64,000 bases of DNA from Desulfovibrio sp. (GCF_009712225.1 NZ_WASP01000006.1:536448-600447); one strand, 5' to 3'. Counted from the stretch's first letter, positions 32,888-42,706 are shown. A program made the numbers and translations. Notes: a model not told the origin generated them from the sequence alone.

Positions 32888-35800
32888 ATGAGAATAAATA
32901 CATTCTTGTCATTCTCTTCGATAGTTGTAATTTCATTATTTGTTGCTGTATCGATATTTGTTTCAAATTTCATAATACTTGATGGCATTGATAATATTGA
33001 AAATGATCAGACTATTGATGACGCATTAAAGCTTAAGAATTATATAAACCATTGTGAAAAAGAGCTTGACAAACTCACAATGGATTGGGCTTATTGGGAC
33101 GATACATATGAATATATGAATGTAAAAGATGAAGAATTCATTTTAAAAAACTTTGAATACAGTATTTTTGAACAACAACAGATTTCAGCAGCTGCAATAT
33201 TTGATTTAGACAATAAATACATCTACGGAACAAAGTCAGCTCCACAGCTTTCAACCATGGAAAAGCTGTCTCCTTCTGCCATAGATTCACTAAAGCAACT
33301 TGCAGCGATGTTAAATGACAACAGCGGCCTGAATACACTTGAGGGCGTTGTTCAGATGGATGGCCTACCATATATTTTTGCAGTTCGAAAAATAACAGAT
33401 ACACTGATGCAAAAAGAGTACAATGGCATACTTGTATTTGCAAAATTGATTGACAATAATTTTATAAACAATATTGGTGACAATCTTTTGCTCACAATAA
33501 AGCCAGTTTCTCCGCTTAGCATTGACAGAGAACTGGCTGAAACAAGCATTGTTGATATTTTCAGGATAAAAAAATCATCTGAATCGATCTATGTTTATGT
33601 CCCAATATTTGATGCCTTTGGTGATGTTGCCCTTGGGCTGCAGATGCAAACAAACCGGACAGTCATGCAGTTTGGGAAAAAAATATTCTTCAATTCACTG
33701 CTTCTGTTTATAGCATTCAGCGCAATTCTGATTGTTGCATTTATGTGGACAGTCAGAAAGAGAATATTGTCCAGAATAATCTCTTTGCAAAGTCAGCTGG
33801 CAGGCATCAAATCGCTCACAGACGAAAAAATCAAAATGAATGACAATACCGCTGACGAAATTCATTTTCTTGCCAACGACATAAATAAAATGCTTGCACA
33901 CATTGAAGACAATGAATTGTTTTTACACCAAACAATCAATGCTCTTCATGTTGGGGTTGTTACCATTTCACCAGATACGCATACAATTCTTGATGTTAAT
34001 GATTACGCACAAAATCTGATCGCGCTTCCCAAGGACGAAATTATTGGCAAGACATGCCATAATTTCATTTGCCCGACTGAAGTTGGCAGTTGCCCCATTA
34101 CGGACATGCATCAAACAGTGAACCTGTCAGTGAGAAAGCTGCTCACAGGCAAAAAAGAAATCAAACCGGTATTGAAGTCAGTCCATACCATACAGAAAAA
34201 CGGGCATGAAGTTCTACTCGAAACATTTATTGACATATCAAATGTTGAACGGCTTGAACAAAAGCTCAAGGAATCAGCAATAAAATACAAATCATTATTT
34301 ATGAATACCGGCGTTGCCACCATTGTTGTAAACAACGGAGGCAAGATTTGCATGGCTAATTCAAAATTTGCAGCACTCGTAGAACGAGAAATAGAAGATA
34401 TTGAAGAAAAATTATATATACATGATTTCTTTGTTAATACAGAAAATATATTTATCACGTATCCTAAAAGCATAAAAAGAAACTATACCGCAGAATTTGA
34501 AACAAAAATATCAAAACACAATGGCAATGTTATTGACGTTCATGTTTCACTGGCCAGAACAGCCGACAGCTCTACATTTATCATCTCAGTGTTTGACACG
34601 TCAGAGCGCGTCCAGATGGAATTGGATCTGGAATACAGGGCAACACACGATCTGCTGACAGGTTTTTGCAACAAAGCCTTTTACAAAGAAAAGCTTACGC
34701 AGATGATCGGTCGTGCAAAAAGCGGAGATGGAGTCATTGCCGTTTTGCTGATGGATTTGGACCGCTTCAAGCAGGTCAATGACAGCTTTGGTCACCCTGC
34801 TGGTGACAAACTATTGCAAAATGTGGCAGAGCGCTTGGCGAGTCTGGTTAATAACAACCCGATTATCGCCAGGACCGGTGGCGACGAGTTCATGTTCATC
34901 CTTGAGGGCGAAGATGCGGCAACACAAGCTGAAAATCTCGCCAAAAGCATTCTGCTGTCTGCAACGCAGTGCTTTACTGTCGACAACAGCCAGATATACA
35001 TAACTGCCAGCATTGGTATTTCACTCTTTCCCGGTGATGGCCTGTCTGCTGATGTTCTGATAAAAAATGCCGATCTTGCCATGTATCGTTCAAAAGAGCG
35101 TGGAAAAAACGCATATACATTTTTTACAAAAGAACTTGATGATGCTGTTAATGCCAGATTTGAACTTGAAACAGAGTTGTTTGCAGCTATCGAGGATGAG
35201 AACTTTGAAGTTTTCTATCAGCCCAAGGTAGACGCAACAAAGAATACCATTGTGGGATGCGAAGCCCTCGTCCGCTGGAAGCGCGCCGACGGACACTACG
35301 TTTCACCTGTTGATTTTATATCTCTGGCAGAAGAGACAGGGCTGATTGTTGGTATTGACCGTTTTGTCCTGCAAACGGTCTGTAAGGACTTGAAAGACTT
35401 TTCTCCCCTTTTTGACGCACCTCATTCAGTCGCAGTCAACATCTCTGCTCGCAGCATTGCGAAAGAACAGTTCGTTGAAGATTTTCTGAAAACTGTGGAC
35501 AGTAGTGGCGTACCTCATGAACAGATCGGGGTGGAAATAACTGAAACAATTCTGATGACAGATCTTGAAACCAGCATTGACTCCATATCAAGATTAAATA
35601 ATCACGGCTTCCGTATCTTTCTTGATGATTTTGGTACTGGGTATTCTTCACTTTCCTACCTGCATACCATGCCAATATCATGTCTGAAAATTGATAAAAA
35701 ATTCGTTGATGACATTTTCAGCCAACAAAACAGATCAGACAAAATTGTTACAACAATAATCAAGCTTGCTTCATCTCTGGATGTTGATGTGGTTGCAGAA

Positions 35801-35944
35801 GGAGTTGAAACAAGAGAGCAGCTCGAGTTTCTGGTTAAAAACAGATGCAATGTCATTCAGGGCTATTTTTATTCCAGACCACTGCCCAAGAAGGACTACA
35901 TTGAATTCTGCCGAAACTTTAACAAGACTGTTTTCGATAGTTAG
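32888..35944 (+). CDS. CHASE4-PAS-GGDEF-EAL cyclic-di-GMP enzyme
   Basis: A 1018-residue membrane protein; the ATG at 32888 starts directly before the first span, while an ATG 11 codons upstream is less likely. Order: span (6-28), CHASE4-type periplasmic domain with MDWAYWDDTYEYM (about 65-77), span (264-290), a HAMP-like linker, two PAS domains (about 345-450 and 465-570), GGDEF domain with intact GGDEF at 664-668, and EAL domain with EAL at 792-794 and DDFGTGYSSLSYL downstream. Both catalytic signatures are intact, so it could make or degrade c-di-GMP depending on signal. The gene is clearly more AT-rich than its neighbours. Only the GGDEF/EAL activity is certain by family. Confidence 0.9.
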   Translation: MRINTFLSFSSIVVISLFVAVSIFVSNFIILDGIDNIENDQTIDDALKLKNYINHCEKELDKLTMDWAYWDDTYEYMNVKDEEFILKNFEYSIFEQQQISAAAIFDLDNKYIYGTKSAPQLSTMEKLSPSAIDSLKQLAAMLNDNSGLNTLEGVVQMDGLPYIFAVRKITDTLMQKEYNGILVFAKLIDNNFINNIGDNLLLTIKPVSPLSIDRELAETSIVDIFRIKKSSESIYVYVPIFDAFGDVALGLQMQTNRTVMQFGKKIFFNSLLLFIAFSAILIVAFMWTVRKRILSRIISLQSQLAGIKSLTDEKIKMNDNTADEIHFLANDINKMLAHIEDNELFLHQTINALHVGVVTISPDTHTILDVNDYAQNLIALPKDEIIGKTCHNFICPTEVGSCPITDMHQTVNLSVRKLLTGKKEIKPVLKSVHTIQKNGHEVLLETFIDISNVERLEQKLKESAIKYKSLFMNTGVATIVVNNGGKICMANSKFAALVEREIEDIEEKLYIHDFFVNTENIFITYPKSIKRNYTAEFETKISKHNGNVIDVHVSLARTADSSTFIISVFDTSERVQMELDLEYRATHDLLTGFCNKAFYKEKLTQMIGRAKSGDGVIAVLLMDLDRFKQVNDSFGHPAGDKLLQNVAERLASLVNNNPIIARTGGDEFMFILEGEDAATQAENLAKSILLSATQCFTVDNSQIYITASIGISLFPGDGLSADVLIKNADLAMYRSKERGKNAYTFFTKELDDAVNARFELETELFAAIEDENFEVFYQPKVDATKNTIVGCEALVRWKRADGHYVSPVDFISLAEETGLIVGIDRFVLQTVCKDLKDFSPLFDAPHSVAVNISARSIAKEQFVEDFLKTVDSSGVPHEQIGVEITETILMTDLETSIDSISRLNNHGFRIFLDDFGTGYSSLSYLHTMPISCLKIDKKFVDDIFSQQNRSDKIVTTIIKLASSLDVDVVAEGVETREQLEFLVKNRCNVIQGYFYSRPLPKKDYIEFCRNFNKTVFDS

Positions 35945-35981
35945 GCAATACCACTCCCCATCTATCGCAGGATGTTATTGA

Positions 35982-36012
35982 AGAGGGGCTATCCCGAAAA
36001 GGACAGCCCCTC
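35982..36012. terminator. Bidirectional terminator between convergent genes
   Basis: GAGGGGCT-A-TCC / GGA-C-AGCCCCTC with loop CGAAAA, between the GGDEF/EAL gene and the leftward gene at 36062. T tracts are weak on both sides. Confidence 0.65.
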
Positions 36013-36061
36013 AAATATGCGGATGACTCAAGCCTGTAAAATAAAAGCCTGCCCTTCCACC

Positions 36062-36868
36062 CTACTGCGGTTTGCCACACAGCTTCAAGACAGCAAGGTC
36101 GGCGGCATCGTCTGTGGCCTGCTCAAAGTTCACGATCTCGCCCTGATGGTACGAAGCCAGAAAAACCCTGTCCGGGGTGTATGTGGCTGCCTCTGCGTCA
36201 GTATCCGTAGCATCTGCCGCACTTGCGGCAGAACCGGCTGCGGTCGCAGCGGCAGCCTTGGCGCCAGCACCTGTGGCCGCTTCCTTCTCGATGACGTGCA
36301 CTGTGTACAAAACGCCAAAATCGCCATCTTCCGTTTTATACGGCACGGATTTTTCAATCTTTACTTTCAGTGTTTCCGGCTTGTTGAATCCGTATATCAT
36401 GCTGTATGTTGTCAGGTAGTTCACCAAAACTTCACGCAGGGCATCATCGTCCATCAGCTGATACATTTCGCGCTGGATGAATTTTTCCGCGATATTCTCG
36501 TTATAGGCTTGAATTTTTGCGTTATAATCCTTTTCTGCCCCATCAATAAACATAAAATTCCGGCACAGAGCAGCGAGCTTTTCCGGTTTTTTGCTACTAG
36601 CCTCAATTCCTTTTGCCAGATCAAGCCGGTATAACACGTATTCTGCTGGAATTGTTTTATATTTGATGTTTATGGCGTTGGCATCATCAAGGTTTTGAAA
36701 AAGATCATTTTCAAATCTGTTCTGAAAGTCGGTCATATCGCGGCTGCGGGCTTCAAGGTATGCCCTTGCAGACTCAAAGCCGTACCCGGCGCCAGCAGCA
36801 GCCACTGGCAGGTGACAAAGGGCCAGTACCAGTACAAACAGTTGCAGAAGTGTGATTGAGCGCTTCAT
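36062..36868 (-). CDS. Secreted protein of unknown function
   Basis: A 268-residue protein with a Sec signal (residues 1-25) and start behind AAGGAGTG. Two folded parts seem present: residues 30-195 (helical, with FQNRFENDLFQNLDDANAIN) and 230-268 (PDRVFLASYHQGEIVNFEQ). They are joined by an Ala-rich low-complexity linker at about 198-228. No family recognised; periplasmic location expected. Confidence 0.65.
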   Translation of the reverse strand: MKRSITLLQLFVLVLALCHLPVAAAGAGYGFESARAYLEARSRDMTDFQNRFENDLFQNLDDANAINIKYKTIPAEYVLYRLDLAKGIEASSKKPEKLAALCRNFMFIDGAEKDYNAKIQAYNENIAEKFIQREMYQLMDDDALREVLVNYLTTYSMIYGFNKPETLKVKIEKSVPYKTEDGDFGVLYTVHVIEKEAATGAGAKAAAATAAGSAASAADATDTDAEAATYTPDRVFLASYHQGEIVNFEQATDDAADLAVLKLCGKPQ

Positions 36869-36960
36869 GCAACACTCCTTCCCGTACGGGGCAGGTTTAT
36901 GAGGTATGGGTCAAGGGGTGCTACCCCAGAGGTACAAAATCAGATTAGTGCGCGGTACTC

Positions 36961-37731
36961 TTAAGGTTTGCTGCAGGGCAGTCCCTTGCTTTTTGCAACC
37001 ACATACACTGGCCGATAGGTGAGCCTCACGCCCTGCTCTGTGCCGTAGCGGGCAGTGTAGCGCGTTACAAAGTCCTTGTAGCTGTTTTTGCCCCACACAA
37101 CCGAACGTATGCCTGTCACGCCCGTATGGCGCAGATGCAGCAACACGTCGCGTGGGCTGGAAAAATGCAACGCCACTTCGCCCTGCTCCATTGCCACCAG
37201 GTCAAAATGCCGGGCAAGGTGGCCCTGCAACTCTACGTCGCTGCAATAGGACAGGCTCACGCCTGTGAGCTCGGCCACCTCTTGCAGGTTGCCGGGCAAA
37301 AAGCTGCTGAACGCCAGCAGCCCCCCTTTGGGCAATACTCTGGCGCAGCGGTCAAAAAAAGCCGTGATGTCTTCAAACCACTGCACGGTAGACGCGCTGA
37401 GCACGGCATCAAAGGGGCCGCCAAAATCCAGATGCTCCGCGTCGCCTTCCCGGAACTGCACCCTGCCGGGAAACTGCTGTGCAAGCTCTTGCACCTGCGG
37501 GCTGATATAAAGGTCATTGACCGTCAGGCTGCGGGGCTGCGCGTCCAGAACAAACCGCGTCAGCAGTCCTGTACCCGCGCCAATTTCGAGCACCGAAGCC
37601 CCAAGGGCAAGGTGCGGGGTCGCCAGTTCCCACAGATGGGCAGCAATGTGCTGCTGCGCCAGCGCTTCGGCATCGTAGCTGGCAGATGCGGCGCTAAAGC
37701 GCTGCCTGATCAGTGCTGTATCCATACTCAT
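36961..37731 (-). CDS. bioC: Malonyl-ACP O-methyltransferase BioC
   Basis: A 256-residue SAM-dependent methyltransferase. IRQRFSAASASYDAEALAQ at the N-terminus is the characteristic BioC opening; motif I is VLEIGAGTGLLTR near 47-59, and VLPKGGLLAFSSFLPGN lies near 133-149. BioC methylates malonyl-ACP so that the fatty-acid machinery can build the pimeloyl chain. Its start overlaps the bioG stop by 4 bp. The late position HLRHTGVTGI is also typical. Confidence 0.9.
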   Translation of the reverse strand: MSMDTALIRQRFSAASASYDAEALAQQHIAAHLWELATPHLALGASVLEIGAGTGLLTRFVLDAQPRSLTVNDLYISPQVQELAQQFPGRVQFREGDAEHLDFGGPFDAVLSASTVQWFEDITAFFDRCARVLPKGGLLAFSSFLPGNLQEVAELTGVSLSYCSDVELQGHLARHFDLVAMEQGEVALHFSSPRDVLLHLRHTGVTGIRSVVWGKNSYKDFVTRYTARYGTEQGVRLTYRPVYVVAKSKGLPCSKP

Positions 37732-38393
37732 TCTGCGGTCACAAAAGGAATATCCGGCATGTAGTGCGGTTCGTCCAGCTCAAGCCGGGGCGTTTCAGGC
37801 CACGCCCTGCGCATGTTGGCAACGGGAAATATCTTGTCACGGCTGCTCAGCACAGCCTGTGTCCAGCCCGTAAACTGGGGCCTGCTGCGATCTACCGCGC
37901 AATCGCGTATGTGCAGCAGCTCTGCCCGCAGCGAATCCACACTGCGCAAAGGCCTGCGCGCCTCAAATACGGGTTTGTGCGCGCCACACATGCGCCGGTT
38001 AAAGCGCTCGAGGCTCTCGGCAGAGAGGCTGGCCGCTGTGGCATCATACACAGCATGCGGAATGCCCAGCTCGTCGTCAACAGGCCAAAGCGTACCGTTG
38101 ATGGCGACCGCTTTGCTTACCTTGCAACCCAGCCCCGGCACCACCAGCGAGGCCGCATAGACGCCAAGCGACCATGCCCGCACCCGCACCTCGCCATAGC
38201 CGCTAATATCGGCACAGGCCTGACCTACGCTGGTCAGCAGCATGTCAGTATAGTCGTAGCACACGGCAAAATCGCAACCTGCCGTGTGCGGTGAATCGGC
38301 AGCCCAGGCAAAGGGGCGGCTGTCCATGCCCCACCCGGCAAAAAACAGTTCAAGCGTGGCACTGCCGCAGCGCCGCAAAAAATCAATATTCAT
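37728..38393 (-). CDS. bioG: Pimeloyl-ACP methyl ester esterase BioG
   Basis: A 221-residue alpha/beta-hydrolase-like protein of the BioG (DUF452) family. FFAGWGMDSRPF near 17-28, CYDYTD near 45-50 and VRAWSLGVYAAS near 71-82 (W-S-L-G nucleophile elbow, Ser75) are recognisable. BioG cleaves the methyl ester to end chain building in species lacking BioH. The start at 38393 is chosen because the family begins MNIDFLRR-like; it overlaps bioF by 11 bp. Confidence 0.87.
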   Translation of the reverse strand: MNIDFLRRCGSATLELFFAGWGMDSRPFAWAADSPHTAGCDFAVCYDYTDMLLTSVGQACADISGYGEVRVRAWSLGVYAASLVVPGLGCKVSKAVAINGTLWPVDDELGIPHAVYDATAASLSAESLERFNRRMCGAHKPVFEARRPLRSVDSLRAELLHIRDCAVDRSRPQFTGWTQAVLSSRDKIFPVANMRRAWPETPRLELDEPHYMPDIPFVTAE

Positions 38394-39555
38394 GCAGCAA
38401 CCTGCCAAGCAGCGCCATAAGCGATTCCACGTCGCTGCGTGCCGTACCGGCAGTAAGCGAAATACGCAGGCGCGCGCTGCCAGCGGGAACCGTGGGGGGC
38501 CGTATGGCCATGATGTAAAACCCCTCGCGCTGCAAATGCCCGGCAATGTTCAGTGTACGTTCGTTATCACCCGTGATGATGGGCACTATCTGCGAGGTGC
38601 TGCGCACCGACTGCCCAAGGCTGTCGGCAAAGGCGTGCATCATGCTAGCCAGACTGCTCAGGTGCTGCCTGCGGACCGCGGCATCGGCCGTGGCAAATTG
38701 CGCAAGCACAAAGCGGCTCCAGGCAATGTTTACCGGTGGCAGGGCCGTGGTAAAAATAAAGGGGCGCACCGTGTTGATCAGATATTCGCGCAGAGTAGAT
38801 GTACAGATAACGTACGCCCCAAGCGAAGCCCATGCCTTGCCAAGTGTGCCCACCAGAAAGTCAATGTCTGCCACGCAGCCCTGTTCTTCGCAGCAGCCAA
38901 GGCCCCGCGCCCCGCGCACACCCACCGCGTGGGCTTCATCCACATAGAGCTGCACGTTGGACCAGGCCCTTTTGAGCGCCACCAGCCGGGGCAGGTCGCA
39001 GGCGTCACCATCCATGCTGAAGATGGATTCTGTGGCTACGATAACATTCTCGTATTCCGCCGCGTGCTTTTGTACCAGCATTTCAAGCTGCGCGTAGTCA
39101 TTGTGGCGAAAACGGATGCATTTGGCATCGCTCATGCGTATGCCGTCGATCAGGCTGGCGTGCACCAGTTTATCTGCCAGCACAAGGGTGCGCGAAGTGC
39201 ATACTGCGGGCAGAATGCCCTGGTTGGCATGGTAGCCACTGCCGAACACAAGAGCGGCCTCTGCCCCGTAGGCGGCAGCTAGCTCGTTTTCAAAGGCCTC
39301 CTGCTGGTCGCATGTTCCCGTGAGCAGGCGCGAAGAACACGACCCCATTCGCAGCGAGGGCACATTCTGTTCTGCCCAGAATTGTTGCCGCAGGGCGGCA
39401 TCATCACCGTACGAAAGATAGTCGTTGGAACTCAGATTGATGAAGGGCGCTCCGGCATTTTCTCTTTCGCGCCGTACAGCGTCAATATTGCGCAGCGAGC
39501 GCAGACTGCCGTTCTGTTTTTTTTCATCAATCAGCTTAAGGTATTGCATTATCAT
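38383..39555 (-). CDS. bioF: 8-amino-7-oxononanoate synthase BioF
   Basis: A 390-residue PLP enzyme condensing pimeloyl-ACP with L-alanine. SSNDYLSYGDDAALRQ near 42-57, GSCSSRLLTGT near 70-80, GSGYHANQG, YVDEAHAVGVRGARGLG and the PLP-lysine block GTLGKAWASLGAYV are present, and AIRPPTVPAGSARLRIS is near the C-terminus. Two ATGs (39555 and 39549) could start it; an open frame upstream to 39786 lacks homology. It is first of the bioF-bioG-bioC operon. The later genes bioA, bioD and bioB are not in the window. Confidence 0.9.
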   Translation of the reverse strand: MIMQYLKLIDEKKQNGSLRSLRNIDAVRRERENAGAPFINLSSNDYLSYGDDAALRQQFWAEQNVPSLRMGSCSSRLLTGTCDQQEAFENELAAAYGAEAALVFGSGYHANQGILPAVCTSRTLVLADKLVHASLIDGIRMSDAKCIRFRHNDYAQLEMLVQKHAAEYENVIVATESIFSMDGDACDLPRLVALKRAWSNVQLYVDEAHAVGVRGARGLGCCEEQGCVADIDFLVGTLGKAWASLGAYVICTSTLREYLINTVRPFIFTTALPPVNIAWSRFVLAQFATADAAVRRQHLSSLASMMHAFADSLGQSVRSTSQIVPIITGDNERTLNIAGHLQREGFYIMAIRPPTVPAGSARLRISLTAGTARSDVESLMALLGRLLHEY

Positions 39556-39754
39556 TCTACCTGTCGCGGCGGTGCATAAAACAACCAGCCGGAATAAAAC
39601 AAAAAAATATTCAGAATACGCAGCAGCTGACCGCAGGGCTCGCCCAGGCTGTAGGGCATCGTCACTCTCAAAGCCCGGCAAGTCAATGGCGCATGATATG
39701 CTGCGCCAACCAGTGAACCCATGTTCTTGTGTGAAAACCGCCCAAAATGCAAAT

Positions 39755-39784
39755 GGTTGCCCGGGGCAAAACCCGCAGGCAACC
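39755..39784 (-). terminator. Terminator after the polyferredoxin gene
   Basis: GGTTGCC / GGCAACC outer stem with inner GGGG/CCC pairing, 30 bp past the stop at 39815 on the minus strand, followed by ATTTGCATTTT. Confidence 0.65.
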
Positions 39785-39814
39785 ATACTGATCGTAAACA
39801 GCCAGCTTCAACCG

Positions 39815-41293
39815 TCAGATACGCCGTTGCTCCGCCACACCCTCCACATAAATGGCCGCAAAGGGGCGCGCCGGGCAAACATATTCGCACGCGCCGCAGC
39901 CGGTGCAGCGCTCTGCATCCACCACAGGCTTTTTAGGGGCGTCCTCCGGACCCACCAGATTGATTACGCGCGGCGGGCAAATCTTGGCGCAGGCAGTGCA
40001 GGTTACCTTGTCTGTAACCGTTATGCAGCGGTCAAGAACAACCACAGCCCGCCCGATCTGCATGGAGCTTTTCTCTGCCGGGGTAATGGGCCTGATGGCA
40101 CCAGCGGGGCAAACCTCGCCACAGGTAACGCAGTTGACCCGGCAGTAGCCCCGTTCGAAGGCCATGGAGGGTTGCAGCATCCCGCCGCCGTTGTCTGTGC
40201 CCTTGAGCACCTGATTGGGACAGGCCGAAACGCAGAGCTGGCACCCAGTGCAACGGGTACTCAACTGCTGTACAGACTGTGCGCCCGGGGGAACCAGAGC
40301 AACCGCACGTTCCGGCTCAAGCTTGCGGGTAAGGGCCGCAATGGGTGATGCGCTTCGGCCAAAGGCCATGCCTGGTACAGCAACGCTCACCAGGGCCGCC
40401 AGCACACCACGCCGGGCGGTGTTGGTCTTGCCTTTGCCAGTGGCTTGCCCTTTGTTCCTCGCCGATGACTTTGACGCGCTGCCAGCCTTGTGAGGCCCAT
40501 AGATCATGGCCCCGTGTCGGCACACATCCACACAGTCAAAGCAGGCTACGCACCGGCTTGTATCCACGGTTCCGGCAGTGGTGTCTATGCAGCCAGATTT
40601 ACAGGCCTTTTCGCACAGCCCGCAGTTTTTACAGGCGTTTTCTTCAATACGGGGCCGCAGCACCGCAAACCGGCTGAAAAAGCCCAGAAACGTGCCCACC
40701 GGGCACACAGCATTGCACCACAAACGTCCCCTGCGCCACGCAAGCACGCCAATGACGGCAAGAGTAGCCCCCGCAGACGCAAGCGCCGCAATGCCTTTTT
40801 GCCATACCATGGCCGGGGCCACATCATAGTTGCCTGCACGTTCAGAGGCCCAGGCAAGGGCGTTGTTGCCCGTAGCCCATGCGGGTGCCAGCAGGTCTGC
40901 CGCTATGCGTCCAAAGGCGCTGTACGGTTCAAGCAGCGAAAACACCAGGGGCACACCAGCAAGCAGCGAAACCGCAAACACAAAAAATACCGTCAGTCGC
41001 AGCATGGTGCGGGGCGAAGAGTAACGATGGCGATACCTGCCCGCCTTTGCGCCAATCACATCCTGCATAACCCCGAGGGGACACAGCACAGAACAGTAAA
41101 CACGGCCAAAAACCAGGGTAAGAAGCAGCACGCCCACAACCGCCCCCACGCTGCCAGCCAGCATGGCAGGCACAAACTGAGCCTTGGCCATAAAGGCAAG
41201 CGAGGGCGAAAACAGGCCGCTCACATCAACAAAAAGCAGGCACAGGGCTGCAAAGCAAACAGCAGCCAGTATGATGCGAATGGTGCGTAACAT
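39815..41293 (-). CDS. Membrane polyferredoxin (NapH/RdxA-like)
   Basis: A 492-residue iron-sulfur membrane protein. Spans occur at about 7-28, 40-62, 95-118 and 165-187. It has the NapH-type pairs GRVYCSVLCPLG (about 63-74) and GRLWCNAVCPVG (about 190-201). Ferredoxin clusters follow: CKNCGLCEKAC, CVACFDCVDVC, CTGCQLCVSAC, CGEVCPAG, CTACAKIC and CTGCGACEYVC. It should pass electrons across or along the membrane. The gene starts 3 bp after the Tat-signal aldo/keto reductase, so the two probably form one redox unit. Confidence 0.85.
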   Translation of the reverse strand: MLRTIRIILAAVCFAALCLLFVDVSGLFSPSLAFMAKAQFVPAMLAGSVGAVVGVLLLTLVFGRVYCSVLCPLGVMQDVIGAKAGRYRHRYSSPRTMLRLTVFFVFAVSLLAGVPLVFSLLEPYSAFGRIAADLLAPAWATGNNALAWASERAGNYDVAPAMVWQKGIAALASAGATLAVIGVLAWRRGRLWCNAVCPVGTFLGFFSRFAVLRPRIEENACKNCGLCEKACKSGCIDTTAGTVDTSRCVACFDCVDVCRHGAMIYGPHKAGSASKSSARNKGQATGKGKTNTARRGVLAALVSVAVPGMAFGRSASPIAALTRKLEPERAVALVPPGAQSVQQLSTRCTGCQLCVSACPNQVLKGTDNGGGMLQPSMAFERGYCRVNCVTCGEVCPAGAIRPITPAEKSSMQIGRAVVVLDRCITVTDKVTCTACAKICPPRVINLVGPEDAPKKPVVDAERCTGCGACEYVCPARPFAAIYVEGVAEQRRI

Positions 41294-41296
41294 TGG

Positions 41297-42706
41297 CTAG
41301 CCCTGCCTTGTTCTCAGATTTTCAACAAACTTGCCCAAACGCGCCATTTCTTCGGGAATGGGAATCATCTGCGGGCAGTGCTTGAGGCATACGCCGCAGC
41401 CGGTGCAGCGCTCCGCCTGCCGCAGCTCGGGAATGGCACGTTCGTATTCCACCAGATATGCCCGGCGGGCCTTTTCATAATCGGCATCGCGCGTACCTTT
41501 GGGAACCTGTTCGTCATCAAGGCAGCGGTTAAAGTGGGCAAACACGGCCGGGATATCCACGCCGTAAGGGCATGGCATGCAGTAACCACAGGTGGTGCAG
41601 CGTATGTTTGCACCGGTCAGAAACACATCCAGAGCGGCCTTGAGAGTCTGCATTTCGCGGTCTGACAGGGGCTCGTAGGGAGCCAGCGCCCGCAGGTTGT
41701 CCTGCAGGTGCTCCATGTAGGTCATGCCGCTCAGCATGGTGATGACATTGGGCAGGCCCGCCACATAGCGAAAGGCCCACGACGCGGCAGAGGCCTCGGG
41801 TCGCTCTGCCTGCAGAATCGCCAGCGCCTTTTTGTTGAGCCGCGCCAGCCTGCCGCCCAGCAGGGGTTCCATGACGATCAGGGGCAAACCGCTCTGCTGC
41901 ATTTTTTCAAACATCCACTGCGTGGGTGCGGGATCTTTGGGAATGAATTTGGCCTGTCTGGGTGCTATTTCGTATTTGTGCAGCATGTCGTGGTAGTTGA
42001 GCTGCACCATGGCAAAATCCCATTCCACATTACGCGAAAGCAGGTATTCGAGCGTTTCGGTATTGCCGTGAAACGACCAGCCAAGATTGCGGATTCTGCC
42101 CTTTTTCTTTTCTTCAAACAGGTATTCGAGCACGCCGTTCTTTTCATAGACGGTCTGGTAGTCTTCTACAAAACGAATGGCGTGCAAAAGGTAGTAGTCA
42201 AAATAGTCGACCTTGCATTTCTCAAGCTGTTTTTCAAAAATTTCTTTGGCCTGTTCACGTGTTGGCATCAAAAACGTGGGCATTTTGTCAGCCAGAAAGT
42301 AGCTCTCACGCGGATACCGCTGCAGCGCCTTGCCGATGACGCTTTCTGATACCCCCTGATGATAGGGCCAGGCGGTATCGTAGTAGTTCACGCCGTGGGC
42401 CATGGCATAGTCCACAAGTGCAAAAGCCCCCTGCTCGTTCACTTCGGCCCCGGTGGGGCTGTCTGCACCCGGCAGCATGGGAAAGCGCATACAGCCAAAA
42501 CCCAACAGCGAAACCTTGTCGCCGTTTTTGGGGTTAACCCGGTAGGTCATTTTTTCTGCCGCTGGCACGGGCAGGGGCTTTTCAAAGCTGGGCAGCAGGC
42601 GCAGCTTGTCCAGGCCGTACAGCACGGCACCGCCCGCAACACCGGCTCCCGCCACCTGCAACAAACGGCGGCGTGACACGCCCGATAATGTATTTTTCTC
42701 GTCCAT
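41297..42706 (-). CDS. Aldo/keto reductase with Tat-type signal and C-terminal ferredoxin domain
   Basis: A 469-residue fusion. Residues 9-35 (VSRRRLLQVAGAGVAGGA) form a twin-arginine signal, so export of a folded Fe-S protein is predicted. The aldo/keto reductase barrel follows: GFGCMRFPML near 68-77, YYDTAWPYHQG with the catalytic Tyr, and DYYLLHAI. The C-terminus has CTTCGYCMPCPYGV near 375-388 and CTGCGVCLKHCP near 440-451 for two [4Fe-4S] clusters. The partner polyferredoxin is the next gene. The second paralogue, at 45888, has no signal. The substrate is unknown. Confidence 0.83.
   Translation of the reverse strand: MDEKNTLSGVSRRRLLQVAGAGVAGGAVLYGLDKLRLLPSFEKPLPVPAAEKMTYRVNPKNGDKVSLLGFGCMRFPMLPGADSPTGAEVNEQGAFALVDYAMAHGVNYYDTAWPYHQGVSESVIGKALQRYPRESYFLADKMPTFLMPTREQAKEIFEKQLEKCKVDYFDYYLLHAIRFVEDYQTVYEKNGVLEYLFEEKKKGRIRNLGWSFHGNTETLEYLLSRNVEWDFAMVQLNYHDMLHKYEIAPRQAKFIPKDPAPTQWMFEKMQQSGLPLIVMEPLLGGRLARLNKKALAILQAERPEASAASWAFRYVAGLPNVITMLSGMTYMEHLQDNLRALAPYEPLSDREMQTLKAALDVFLTGANIRCTTCGYCMPCPYGVDIPAVFAHFNRCLDDEQVPKGTRDADYEKARRAYLVEYERAIPELRQAERCTGCGVCLKHCPQMIPIPEEMARLGKFVENLRTRQG

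Noticed and set aside
38284..39282. Plus-strand frame of 332 codons opposite bioF and bioG
   Set aside because: Low-complexity basic translation; the minus-strand biotin genes are unambiguous.
39556..39754. BirA operator upstream of bioF
   Set aside because: I looked for a TTGTAAACC/GGTTTACAA-type repeat and found no convincing match.
40490..41290. Plus-strand frame opposite the polyferredoxin
   Set aside because: Composition reflects Cys and Gly codons read backwards; no domain.
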